Shown: positions 8,175 through 16,454 of the stretch, piece by piece
Layout: each line of letters starts with the position of its first letter
How positions within the stretch are numbered: position 1 is the first letter of the stretch
Assembly: GCA_964654665.1 (NCBI GenBank)
Contig: CAZZKV010000025.1
Span: 1 to 41,763 of the forward strand
DNA length: 41,763 bases
Reading direction: 5' to 3'
Source of the DNA: CALCKU01 sp964654665
GTDB taxonomy: Bacteria > Pseudomonadota > Alphaproteobacteria > Caulobacterales > Maricaulaceae
The notes under the pieces: generated by a model
What the model was told of the DNA's origin: nothing
Seen by the model: only the letters and a program-made list of their open reading frames with translations
Databases searched by the model: none
Made by a program: the position numbers and the translations under genes

Positions 8175-9764
8175 ATGCCAAAGCTTGTTAGTAAAATAAG
8201 ACCTGACAGTGCGGAGTTCCGCGCTAATTCCAAAGCCATGCAAGCTTTGGTGGATGATCTAAGGATCAAAGTTGATAAGATTTCCGAAGGAGGTTCGGTC
8301 CGTTCGCGGGAAAAACACCTCGCACGCGGCAAATTGCTTCCGCGCGAACGTGTCGAACGGCTACTTGATCCAGGCACACCTTTTTTAGAATTATCTCAAA
8401 TGGCAGCTTATGGCTTGTATGATGACCAAGTTCCAAGTGCGGGTATCATTACAGGTATAGGGCGTGTCTCGGGGCGCGAAGTCATGATTTTATGTAATGA
8501 TGCAACGGTCAAAGGCGGAACTTATTTTCCGATGACCTGTAAAAAGCAAGCCCGAGCGCAACAGATTGCTCGCGAAAATCGTCTGCCCTGTATCTATCTC
8601 GTTGACAGCGGCGGGGGGAACTTACCTCATCAAGCTGAAATTTTCCCGGACGAAAATGATTTTGGACGCTGTTTTTACAATGAAGCCACGATGTCAGCCG
8701 AAGGGATTCCGCAAATCGCCATAGTTATGGGCAGTTGTACAGCTGGCGGGGCTTATGTGCCAGCTATGGCGGATGAGAATGTTATTGTCGCCAATCAAGG
8801 TACAATTTTTCTAGGCGGTCCCCCTTTGGTTAAAGCAGCGACCAATGAAGATATAACAGCCGAAGATCTGGGCGGCGGGCAATTACATACATCAGTTTCA
8901 GGGGTGGCAGATCATCTAGCCAGCAATGATGACCATGCGTTGCAAATCGGGCGAGATATTGTCAGCAATTTAGGCAAGACTCATTATAGTTTCTTGCCTG
9001 ACAATTCAGAACCGCCCGCTTATGATGAAGATGAACTCAACGGAATTGTGCCTACAGATTTACGGAAACCCTATGATTGCCGAGAGATCATCGCTCGCCT
9101 TGTCGATGGATCGCGCTTTGATGAATTCAAGAAACTTTACGGTGACACACTGGTGACGGGTTTTGCTAAAATACAAGGCTATAAAGTTGGCATTCTTGGA
9201 AACAATGGTGTTTTATTTTCGGAATCTGCTTTGAAAGGGGCGCATTTTATTGAGTTGTGTGCGCAGCGGAAAATTCCGTTGGTGTTTTTGCAAAATATCA
9301 CAGGCTTCATGGTTGGCTCAAAAGCTGAAACAGGCGGCATTGCCAAGCACGGCGCGAAAATGGTGCATGCTGTTTCTAACGCCCGTGTACCAAAATTCAC
9401 GGTTGTGGTTGGCGGTTCTTACGGGGCGGGTAATTACGGCATGTGCGGGCGGGCTTATTCACCCCGGCTCATGTTTATGTGGCCTAATGCGCGTATTTCT
9501 GTGATGGGCGGAGAACAAGCGGCCATGGTTCTAGCTTCAGTTCATCGAGATCGCGATAAGATGAGCGAGGCTGATAAAGAAGCCTTTATGGCGCCAATCC
9601 GTGAGAAATATGAGCGCGAAGGTCATCCCTATTATGCCAGTGCTCGCATTTGGGATGACGGAATTATCGCCCCAACTGATACAAGACGAGTATTAGGGCT
9701 TGGCTTAGCTATGGCGGCGAATGCGCCGCTAGAGGAGTCGCGCTTTGGCGTGTTCCGTATGTAA
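8175..9764 (+). CDS. liuB: Methylcrotonyl-CoA carboxylase, carboxyltransferase (beta) subunit
   Basis: The 529-residue carboxyltransferase moves the carboxyl group from carboxybiotin to 3-methylcrotonyl-CoA, giving 3-methylglutaconyl-CoA in leucine degradation. Visible features are the N-terminal RGKLLPRERVERLLDPGTPFLEL segment, the CoA-site MGSCTAGGAYVPAMADE region near residue 190, and the C-terminal VVGGSYGAGNYGMCGRAYSPR and WPNARISVMGGEQAA motifs that separate this subfamily from propionyl-CoA carboxylase. It is the first gene of the plus operon, and its stop shares one base with the start of the biotin subunit (TAATG). The name follows the liu/mcc convention; geranyl-CoA carboxylase is less likely given isovaleryl-CoA dehydrogenase downstream. 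Confidence 0.94.
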   Translation: MPKLVSKIRPDSAEFRANSKAMQALVDDLRIKVDKISEGGSVRSREKHLARGKLLPRERVERLLDPGTPFLELSQMAAYGLYDDQVPSAGIITGIGRVSGREVMILCNDATVKGGTYFPMTCKKQARAQQIARENRLPCIYLVDSGGGNLPHQAEIFPDENDFGRCFYNEATMSAEGIPQIAIVMGSCTAGGAYVPAMADENVIVANQGTIFLGGPPLVKAATNEDITAEDLGGGQLHTSVSGVADHLASNDDHALQIGRDIVSNLGKTHYSFLPDNSEPPAYDEDELNGIVPTDLRKPYDCREIIARLVDGSRFDEFKKLYGDTLVTGFAKIQGYKVGILGNNGVLFSESALKGAHFIELCAQRKIPLVFLQNITGFMVGSKAETGGIAKHGAKMVHAVSNARVPKFTVVVGGSYGAGNYGMCGRAYSPRLMFMWPNARISVMGGEQAAMVLASVHRDRDKMSEADKEAFMAPIREKYEREGHPYYASARIWDDGIIAPTDTRRVLGLGLAMAANAPLEESRFGVFRM

Positions 9765-11770
9765 TGACCAAAAAGATAAAAAAAATCCTGATTGCCAATC
9801 GCGGAGAAATTGCGTGCCGGGTCATTAAGACTGCCCGTAAAATGGGCGTCGCCACAGTCGCTGTCTATTCCGATGTCGACCACAAAGCTTTGCATGTACG
9901 CATGGCTGACGAGGCTGTGCACATAGGCCCCTCACCTGCAATTGAAAGCTATCTGGTCATTAATAAAATAATCACGGCTGCCAAAGATACAGGCGCTGAT
10001 GCTATCCATCCGGGTTATGGCTTCCTGTCGGAAAACCCTGATTTCGTTCGCGCGTGCGAAAAAGCGGATATCAAATTTATCGGACCGAGCGCCGAGAGTA
10101 TGGAGGCAATGGGCCTCAAAGACGCGGCCAAAAAACTGATGGCGGCAGCGGGCGTGCCTATAACGCCCGGTTATCACGGTAAAGATCAATCGCTAGAAAC
10201 CCTATGCGCAGAGGCTAATAAGACTGGCTATCCCATCTTGATTAAAGCGGTAGCAGGCGGTGGCGGCAAAGGCATGCGCAAGGTCGAGGACGATAGTGAT
10301 TTTGCGGCGGCGCTAGCGTCGTGTCAACGCGAGGCGACATCCAGCTTTGGCAATCAAGATGTGCTGATCGAGAAATATATCCAAAGCCCGCGCCATATAG
10401 AAGTTCAAGTCTTTGGCGATACACATGGTCATGTTGTCCATATGTTTGAGCGTGATTGCTCGCTCCAGCGTCGCCATCAAAAAGTGATCGAAGAAGCCCC
10501 GGCACCCGGCATGACCGAGGATGTGCGCAAAGCCATGGCCGAAGCCGCGATAGAGGCAGCCAAGGCCGTTAATTATGTCGGTGCAGGCACCGTTGAATTT
10601 ATTGTCGACGGTTCAAGCAAGCTGCGTACAGACGGTTTCTGGTTCATGGAAATGAATACGCGTCTCCAAGTCGAACATCCTGTTACAGAAATGATTACGG
10701 GGCTGGATTTGGTTGAGTTACAAATCCGTGTTGCTCAAGGCGAAAAACTCCCAAGGCAAAAAGACATAAAAATGAATGGTCATGCGGTTGAAGCGAGAGT
10801 TTATGCAGAAGATCCGGCGAATGATTTTCTACCGACTGGAGGTAAAATAAACCTACTGAAAGCTCGAGGAGAAATTCGCCGTAATGATAGAGGTTTCCGT
10901 GTCGACACAGGTTATGCTTCTGGTGATTTCTTCCCTCTATCTTACGATCCTATGATAGCTAAAGTCATTGGATATGGCCAGGACCGAACAATCGCCATTA
11001 ATAAGGCGGTTAACGGCCTTGAAGACATAGAAGTCTATCCAATTAAAACAAACATGGCTTTTCTGGAAAACTGTTTACGCAATCCCGATTTCGGTGTTGG
11101 GAAAGTCTCAACAGGGTTTATTCCTGGCAATCTTGCTGATTTAATCCCGTTTGACCCCTCGAAAGACCTTCGTTCATACGCCTTAGCAGCATTACGCTTA
11201 GAATCAGACATATATGATACGCTAAAGACACCATTTGACGGTCCGACAGGATTTCGGCTGAATTTACCAAATAAAAACATATATCTATTCGAAAAAGATG
11301 GAGATGTAATTGAGGTTAAAATTTTAGACAATCTGACAAACTCAGCGAAAGTTTGCGTTCAAGGCGAAGATTTTTATTTTGAATTCCCTTCTTCCGAAAC
11401 TTATAATGCCATTGAAGACATTTTAAATGATTACAATGCGTGGCATTTCAAAGTTAAACACGACTTTATTAGCCTTAGGCATGGCGCAAATATTTCTCAG
11501 TTAAAAAGATATTTGCCGAGTGGGGAAAACTTATTGAGCTCTGCCAACGCTCTCACCGCGCCTATGCCGGGAAAGATCATTGCTGTGAACGCCAAGGCCG
11601 GTGACGGGGTGAAAGCTGGCGATCCGCTCATCATTATGGAAGCGATGAAAATGGAAATGACACTTGAGGCCCCGCGTGACGGGGTTGTCGCCGAGGTAAC
11701 AACCAGCCCTGATGCGCTTGTCACGGACGGTGAAATGCTGCTCTCACTGGAAGAGGAAGACAAAAAATGA
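9764..11770 (+). CDS. liuD: Methylcrotonyl-CoA carboxylase, biotin-containing (alpha) subunit
   Basis: The 668-residue subunit carries biotin carboxylase (about 5-450, starting KILIANRGEIACRV, with ATP-grasp loop AGGGGKGMRKV near 164 and EMNTRLQVEHPVTE near 298), a linker/BT region, and a C-terminal biotinyl domain with the EAMKMEM site. The biotinylated lysine would be Lys629. It charges biotin with bicarbonate and ATP for LiuB. It overlaps liuB by 1 base and liuA by 4 (ATGA). Base composition shifts inside the gene: lines near 10261-10560 are about 60-67% GC, those near 11281-11460 about 27-40%, and those from 11520 on above 50% again. This is unusual for one gene. Confidence 0.94.
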   Translation: MTKKIKKILIANRGEIACRVIKTARKMGVATVAVYSDVDHKALHVRMADEAVHIGPSPAIESYLVINKIITAAKDTGADAIHPGYGFLSENPDFVRACEKADIKFIGPSAESMEAMGLKDAAKKLMAAAGVPITPGYHGKDQSLETLCAEANKTGYPILIKAVAGGGGKGMRKVEDDSDFAAALASCQREATSSFGNQDVLIEKYIQSPRHIEVQVFGDTHGHVVHMFERDCSLQRRHQKVIEEAPAPGMTEDVRKAMAEAAIEAAKAVNYVGAGTVEFIVDGSSKLRTDGFWFMEMNTRLQVEHPVTEMITGLDLVELQIRVAQGEKLPRQKDIKMNGHAVEARVYAEDPANDFLPTGGKINLLKARGEIRRNDRGFRVDTGYASGDFFPLSYDPMIAKVIGYGQDRTIAINKAVNGLEDIEVYPIKTNMAFLENCLRNPDFGVGKVSTGFIPGNLADLIPFDPSKDLRSYALAALRLESDIYDTLKTPFDGPTGFRLNLPNKNIYLFEKDGDVIEVKILDNLTNSAKVCVQGEDFYFEFPSSETYNAIEDILNDYNAWHFKVKHDFISLRHGANISQLKRYLPSGENLLSSANALTAPMPGKIIAVNAKAGDGVKAGDPLIIMEAMKMEMTLEAPRDGVVAEVTTSPDALVTDGEMLLSLEEEDKK

Positions 11771-12936
11771 CGACATCCTACCCGACCTTACAATTTGGTC
11801 ACTCTGAGGAAACGCAAATGATCCGCGAGAGCGTTTATGCTTTCGCTCAAGAACATATTGCCCCGATTGCTGGCGATATAGATCGTGACAATAAGTTCCC
11901 ACGCCATCTCTGGCCGATGATGGGTGAGTTGGGCTTGCACGGAATTACGGTTCCCGAAGAAGATGGCGGCACAGGACTTGGCTATTTGCAACACACGATT
12001 GCGCTCGAAGAGATCAGCCGCGCCTCCGCCTCTGTCGGTTTATCATATGGCGCGCATTCCAATCTTTGTATCAATCAACTCCGCCGTTGGTGCAATGCCG
12101 AGCAAAAGGCCGCATATCTTCCCCTACTTATAAGTGGAGACCATATCGGTTCTTTAGCGATGAGTGAACCGAACGCAGGTTCCGATGTCGTGTCGATGAA
12201 ACTACGAGCCGATAGTGCACAAGGCGGATATCTACTCAATGGAAACAAGATGTGGATTACCAATGCTCCAGAAGCCAACACCCTGCTTGTCTACGCCAAA
12301 ACAGATCCATCCGGCGGTTCAAAAGGCATTACGGCTTTTATTATAACGCCGGATATGGAAGGATTTTCGACGGCCCAAAAACTCGATAAACTCGGCATGC
12401 GCGGCTCTGATACGTGTGAGCTTGTGTTTGAAGATTGTTTCGTTTCGGACGAAAATATTGTCGGCAAAATTGGTCAAGGTGCAGAAATTTTAATGAGTGG
12501 TTTGGACTATGAACGTGTTGTACTTTCTGGTGTTTCTATAGGGATTATGCAGGCCTGTCTGGATGTAGTGCTGCCTTATATTCATGAACGCAAACAATTT
12601 GGGAAACCTATAGGGACATTCCAACTTATGCAGGGCAAGCTCGCGGATATGTATGTTACGCTCTCAACCGCGCGCTCTTATGTCTATTCTGTCGCGGCCG
12701 CCTGTGACCGCGGCGAGACTACACGCAAAGATGCAGCGGGCTGTATTTTATATGCGGCGGAAAAATCAACCCAGATGGCCAGTGATGCTATTCAGATGCT
12801 CGGTGGCATGGGGTATATGAACGAAAGTCCAACGGGGCGATTATGGCGCGATGCTAAACTGATGGAAATCGGAGCAGGAACATCGGAAATTCGCCGGTGG
12901 CTTATCGGGCGCGAGCTTTTTGGGGAAACCGAATAA
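11767..12936 (+). CDS. liuA: Isovaleryl-CoA dehydrogenase
   Basis: This 389-residue FAD-dependent acyl-CoA dehydrogenase would oxidise isovaleryl-CoA to 3-methylcrotonyl-CoA, passing electrons to ETF. Family motifs include SLAMSEPNAGSDVVSMK (about 129-145), GNKMWITNAPEA (159-170), KLGMRGSDTCEL and the C-terminal QMLGGMGYMNESPTGRLWRD. The catalytic base is predicted as Glu249 in GLDYERVVL, the position used by isovaleryl-CoA dehydrogenases rather than the C-terminal Glu of most short-chain enzymes, which supports the specific call. It overlaps liuD by 4 bp and the next gene by 1 bp. Confidence 0.94.
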   Translation: MTTSYPTLQFGHSEETQMIRESVYAFAQEHIAPIAGDIDRDNKFPRHLWPMMGELGLHGITVPEEDGGTGLGYLQHTIALEEISRASASVGLSYGAHSNLCINQLRRWCNAEQKAAYLPLLISGDHIGSLAMSEPNAGSDVVSMKLRADSAQGGYLLNGNKMWITNAPEANTLLVYAKTDPSGGSKGITAFIITPDMEGFSTAQKLDKLGMRGSDTCELVFEDCFVSDENIVGKIGQGAEILMSGLDYERVVLSGVSIGIMQACLDVVLPYIHERKQFGKPIGTFQLMQGKLADMYVTLSTARSYVYSVAAACDRGETTRKDAAGCILYAAEKSTQMASDAIQMLGGMGYMNESPTGRLWRDAKLMEIGAGTSEIRRWLIGRELFGETE

Positions 12937-13391
12937 TGGCTGGTAAATGGTTTGATGAATTAGAAGTCGGACAAGTTTTTAAACACGCAATTCGCCGCAC
13001 ACTTACGGAAACCGATAATATTATGTTCACGACTCTAACGCATAATCCGGCACAATTACATCTGGATGCAGAGTATTGCCGTACGGAAACGGAATTCGGC
13101 AAACCTTTGATCAATAGTTATTTTACACTCGGTCTTGTTGTAGGAATTTCCGTTGGAGATACAACGCTTGGCACGGCCGTTGCTAATTTAGGCACAGATA
13201 AGGTACGCTTCCCGGCCCCGTTGTTCCCTGGCGATACAATCCATGTGGAAACGGAAATAAAAGCTCTACGCCTGTCAAAATCTCGGCCGCAGCAAGGCAT
13301 AGTCACCTTTGAACACCGCGCCTTTAATCAAGAGGGCGATCTTATCTGTATCTGTGAGCGCACAGGATTACAGCATAAAAAACCTCAATAA
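12936..13391 (+). CDS. MaoC-family (hot-dog fold) hydratase
   Basis: The start at 12936 is chosen because it shares a base with the liuA stop (TAATG) and yields the expected MAGKWFDELEVGQVF beginning, giving 151 residues. An upstream in-frame extension to 12897 lies inside liuA. The active-site segment reads TLTHNPAQLHLDAEYC. The histidine of the NPxxxH part is present, but the usual catalytic aspartate before Asn-Pro is His, as in the mesaconyl-/itaconyl-CoA hydratase-like branch. Being last in the operon, it may hydrate 3-methylglutaconyl-CoA in place of the crotonase LiuC, which is absent here. That role is inference. Confidence 0.85.
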   Translation: MAGKWFDELEVGQVFKHAIRRTLTETDNIMFTTLTHNPAQLHLDAEYCRTETEFGKPLINSYFTLGLVVGISVGDTTLGTAVANLGTDKVRFPAPLFPGDTIHVETEIKALRLSKSRPQQGIVTFEHRAFNQEGDLICICERTGLQHKKPQ

Positions 13392-13479
13392 TTATGCCAA
13401 AACATTTTTGATTCTGGACTATACGTTTCATAACGGCCCCAATTCTGCTATAGAAAAAAAAACAAGGGAGTCGGAGACT

Positions 13480-13929
13480 ATGAAAAACCTGAACGTTAAT
13501 GGGAAAACTGTTACATTTGACGGTAATGAGGACACCCCTCTCCTTTGGGCGCTGAGAGAACAACTCGGCCTTACAGGTACGAAATATGGTTGCGGAATTG
13601 CCCAGTGCGGGGCCTGCACCGTTCATATAGACGGCGAAGCCGTTCGGTCCTGCGTTTATCCTGTTTCAGCGCTTGAGAATGAAAAAATTACGACCATAGA
13701 AGGGCTTTCAAAAGATGGGTCTCATCCGGTTCAACAAGCGTGGGCAGAACTTGACGTTCCTCAATGCGGGTTTTGTCAACCGGGCATGATAATGGCCGTC
13801 TCAGCGATGCTGAAAGACAATCCGAATGCTACGGATGCTGATATAGACGAAACTATCACAAATATTTGCCGCTGTGGAACTTTTGCCCGTGTGCGCAAAG
13901 GTATTCATCTAGCTAAGACGAAAATATAG
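13480..13929 (+). CDS. iorA: [2Fe-2S] subunit of IorAB-type molybdenum hydroxylase
   Basis: The start at 13480 is preferred: it follows an AAGGGAG motif and gives a normal 149-residue length. The frame stays open upstream but into the MaoC gene. An N-terminal ferredoxin-like domain has Cys38, Cys43, Cys46 and Cys58, and a C-terminal four-helix domain has Cys96, Cys99, Cys130 and Cys132 (PQCGFCQPGM and ICRCGTF), as in xanthine oxidase-family small subunits. It passes electrons from the molybdenum centre of the next protein to an acceptor. It lacks its own signal peptide and would be co-exported with the Tat-targeted large subunit. It begins 88 bp after the MaoC stop and leads the Fcc/Sox operon. 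Confidence 0.88.
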   Translation: MKNLNVNGKTVTFDGNEDTPLLWALREQLGLTGTKYGCGIAQCGACTVHIDGEAVRSCVYPVSALENEKITTIEGLSKDGSHPVQQAWAELDVPQCGFCQPGMIMAVSAMLKDNPNATDADIDETITNICRCGTFARVRKGIHLAKTKI

Positions 13930-13938
13930 GAGAGAGCT

Positions 13939-16125
13939 ATGACCATTCAAACGACACTCTCTCGCCGTAATTTTATCATTGGTAGCACCGGTGCTGGTAT
14001 TGGGTTATCACTCGGCGTTCTGACTGGATGCAGCCCATCGGAAACAAACATTGATTATAGTGATCTTCCGCCGAATCCTGAAGTTAATGCATGGGTTCAT
14101 ATACATCATGATGATACTGTAACCGTTCGCATAGCCCGCTCAGAAATGGGCCAAGGAACATCTACAGGCCTTGCGCAATTAGTGGCCGAAGAACTGGAAT
14201 GTGATTGGGATAAGGTAAAGATAGAATTCCCAACTCCGGGTGAAAATTTGAAACGTGATCGTGTGTGGAAAGATTACTCAACAGGCGGAAGCCAGGGACT
14301 GCGTGGATCGCAGCAATATGTTCGTGAGGGCGGAGCTGCGGCGCGGCTTATGTTAATTGAAGCTGCAGCCAAAGAATGGGGCGTCGAACCATCAGATTGC
14401 ACAGTATCGAAAGGCATTATATCCCATGAAGGCAAAACGCTCTCTTATGGCGCTGTAGCCGAAGCGGCATCCCAATTACCCCCGCCTTTTGAAGTGAAAT
14501 TGAAAGATACGCAAAACTGGAATATTGCGGGCGCACCAAAAATGCGGCTCGATACGGCTGAAAAATTAACGGGAGCCCTAAAATATGGTTCGGATTTGTC
14601 CTTCCCCGGAATGTTAATAGCCAGCATCAAAGATTGTCCTATTCTTGGCGGCACACTAAAATCCTATGATGCCGATGCGGCCATGGCTATGCCCGGTGTT
14701 AAGAAAGTATTGAAACTCGGAAATGCGGTAGTCGTCATTGCCGAAACGTGGTGGCAAGCCCAATCGGCCCTCGAAGATATGTCAATTGAATGGGACGGCG
14801 GTCAATTAGCCAATTATTCGAGTGCCGATATAGAGGCCTTACTTGATGAAGGGCTGGCATCTGATAAAACAGTTACAGGCAATAAAGGCGGAGATAGCGC
14901 TAAAGCTTTAAAAAATGCAGCTAAAGTATTGGAAATGAATTATAATTTTCCAACGCAAAATCATGCGACGATGGAGCCCATGAATGCAACGGCTCTTTGG
15001 ACAGCAGATAAATGCGAAGTATGGTGCCCCACCCAAAACGGCGAATCCGCTCTTGCCGCCGCGTCAAAAGCGGCCGGCATTCCTATAGAAAATTGCGACG
15101 TATATAAAATCCGGCTTGGCGGCGGTTTTGGTCGGCGCGGTATGCCTGATTATGTGACGCAAGTGGTTATGGTGGCTAAAGAAATGCCAGGTACACCTAT
15201 CAAGCTGCAATGGTCACGCGAAGAGGATATGTTACACGGCTTTTATCATCCGATTACCAAAGCTAAAATAACCGGTGGATTAGATGACGAGGGTAATTTG
15301 ACAGCTCTGGATATAAAAATTTCAGGTCAATCCATTCTGGCAGCCTTGGCTCCGCAAGCGATTCGTAATGGTATTGATTTTGCAACATTTCAAGGGTTGC
15401 TTCCCAGTGGGATTGATCCGCGCGTTGAAGACCAAACGCTCAAATATAGCTTCCCTAATTTCCATTTCCATCATGCCATGCGCAACCCGCCTATTCGTCC
15501 CGGGTTTTGGCGAGGTGTAAACCTAAATCAAAATGCGATTTACATGGAATGCTCGCTTGATGAATTAGCCCATGAAGCAGGTAAAGACCCCTTAGATTTT
15601 AGGCTCGCCCTTTTAAAGGATAATCCAAAAATGGCGGCTGTCTTAAAAGCCGCAGCAGATAAAGCCGGTTGGGGTTCCAATGATGGTAAAGCACGCGGGT
15701 TGGCTAATATTTACGGCTTTGGCAGCTATGTCGCTGCTTGCGCCGAAGTTAGCGTGAATAAGGATGGTCAGCTTAAAATGCATAAAATAACAGCCGCTAC
15801 AGATTGTGGGCATGCCGTCAATCCGCAGCAAATTGAAGCCCAAGTTCAAGGCTCTTTCGTTTATGGTCTTTCGGCTATGCTTTACGGTGAAATTACCTAT
15901 AAAAACGGTCAGCCTGAGCAAACCAATTTTGATAGCTTTGGCTCCATGCGGATTGCCGAAATGCCTCAAGTGGATACAATTATAATGCCATCGGGTGGGT
16001 TTTGGGGTGGTGTTGGCGAACCCACAATTGCTGTTGCCGCGCCATCTGTTCTTAATGCTATTTATGCGGCTACGGGTAAACGCGTGAGGCAACTCCCGAT
16101 TAAGGATCAAAATCTGCGAACCTAA
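13939..16125 (+). CDS. iorB: Molybdopterin-binding large subunit of IorAB-type oxidoreductase, Tat-exported
   Basis: The 728-residue protein binds molybdopterin-cytosine dinucleotide in this family (isoquinoline 1-oxidoreductase or periplasmic aldehyde dehydrogenase). The N-terminus has a twin-arginine motif (SRRNFIIG) and a hydrophobic stretch ending LTGC, so Cys31 could be lipidated. Family motifs are MGQGTSTGLAQLVAEEL near 70, LGGGFGRRGMPDYVTQV near 395, and the C-terminal GGVGEPTIAVAAPSVLNA, whose Glu is the catalytic glutamate of the superfamily. It starts 9 nt after iorA behind a GGAGAG site and shares its last base with the next start. The substrate is unknown: aldehydes, N-heterocycles or something linked to sulfur are all open. 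Confidence 0.88.
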   Translation: MTIQTTLSRRNFIIGSTGAGIGLSLGVLTGCSPSETNIDYSDLPPNPEVNAWVHIHHDDTVTVRIARSEMGQGTSTGLAQLVAEELECDWDKVKIEFPTPGENLKRDRVWKDYSTGGSQGLRGSQQYVREGGAAARLMLIEAAAKEWGVEPSDCTVSKGIISHEGKTLSYGAVAEAASQLPPPFEVKLKDTQNWNIAGAPKMRLDTAEKLTGALKYGSDLSFPGMLIASIKDCPILGGTLKSYDADAAMAMPGVKKVLKLGNAVVVIAETWWQAQSALEDMSIEWDGGQLANYSSADIEALLDEGLASDKTVTGNKGGDSAKALKNAAKVLEMNYNFPTQNHATMEPMNATALWTADKCEVWCPTQNGESALAAASKAAGIPIENCDVYKIRLGGGFGRRGMPDYVTQVVMVAKEMPGTPIKLQWSREEDMLHGFYHPITKAKITGGLDDEGNLTALDIKISGQSILAALAPQAIRNGIDFATFQGLLPSGIDPRVEDQTLKYSFPNFHFHHAMRNPPIRPGFWRGVNLNQNAIYMECSLDELAHEAGKDPLDFRLALLKDNPKMAAVLKAAADKAGWGSNDGKARGLANIYGFGSYVAACAEVSVNKDGQLKMHKITAATDCGHAVNPQQIEAQVQGSFVYGLSAMLYGEITYKNGQPEQTNFDSFGSMRIAEMPQVDTIIMPSGGFWGGVGEPTIAVAAPSVLNAIYAATGKRVRQLPIKDQNLRT

Positions 16126-16454
16126 TGCCTGTTTACTTTCGTGACGTGATTTTGGGGATAAGCACTCTGGCAGTGGGCGCCTGTGCCTCGGAGATAAATA
16201 ACGATGATCTTATTCCAGCCAATAAGATGGAGTTATCACAATCGGCCGTCCTTGCGATAGCCTGCACCGGTTGTCATGGAAATAGCTCCCAAACAATACC
16301 TAACTTTGAGCCTTTCACTGCAGACGCCTTAGAGCGCACGCTAAAGGCTTATAAGGTTGATGAAGGCAATACGGTTATGCATCGTCTTATGCGAGGTTAT
16401 ACTGATGAGGAAATTGAACGCATTGCCCATCACTTAGGATCAGATGATGAATAA
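16125..16454 (+). CDS. fccA: Monoheme cytochrome c, FccA/SoxE-like subunit of flavocytochrome c
   Basis: The protein has 109 residues with one heme site, Cys47-x-x-Cys50-His51 (CTGCH), and a probable axial Met85 in TVMHRLMRGYTDEEIERIAHHL, a signature of the FccA family. A short hydrophobic N-terminus ends VGAC, so Cys20 may be a lipid anchor. It accepts electrons from FccB. The ATG overlaps the iorB stop by 1 base and the gene overlaps fccB by 11 bp. It might also serve IorAB as cytochrome acceptor, since those enzymes often have a c-type cytochrome subunit. Confidence 0.85.
   Translation: MPVYFRDVILGISTLAVGACASEINNDDLIPANKMELSQSAVLAIACTGCHGNSSQTIPNFEPFTADALERTLKAYKVDEGNTVMHRLMRGYTDEEIERIAHHLGSDDE

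Noticed and set aside
13392..13479. Separate promoter for the ior/fcc/sox operon between the MaoC gene and iorA
   Set aside because: TTGATT and TAACGG are spaced 17 bp apart, but the -10 match is poor. Read-through from the liu operon is equally possible, so no promoter is listed.
13939..16125. IorB-like protein as a SoxC replacement
   Set aside because: SoxC belongs to the sulfite oxidase family with a different molybdenum cofactor and fold. The gene here is a xanthine-oxidase-family protein, so only a linked role, not homology, can be suggested.
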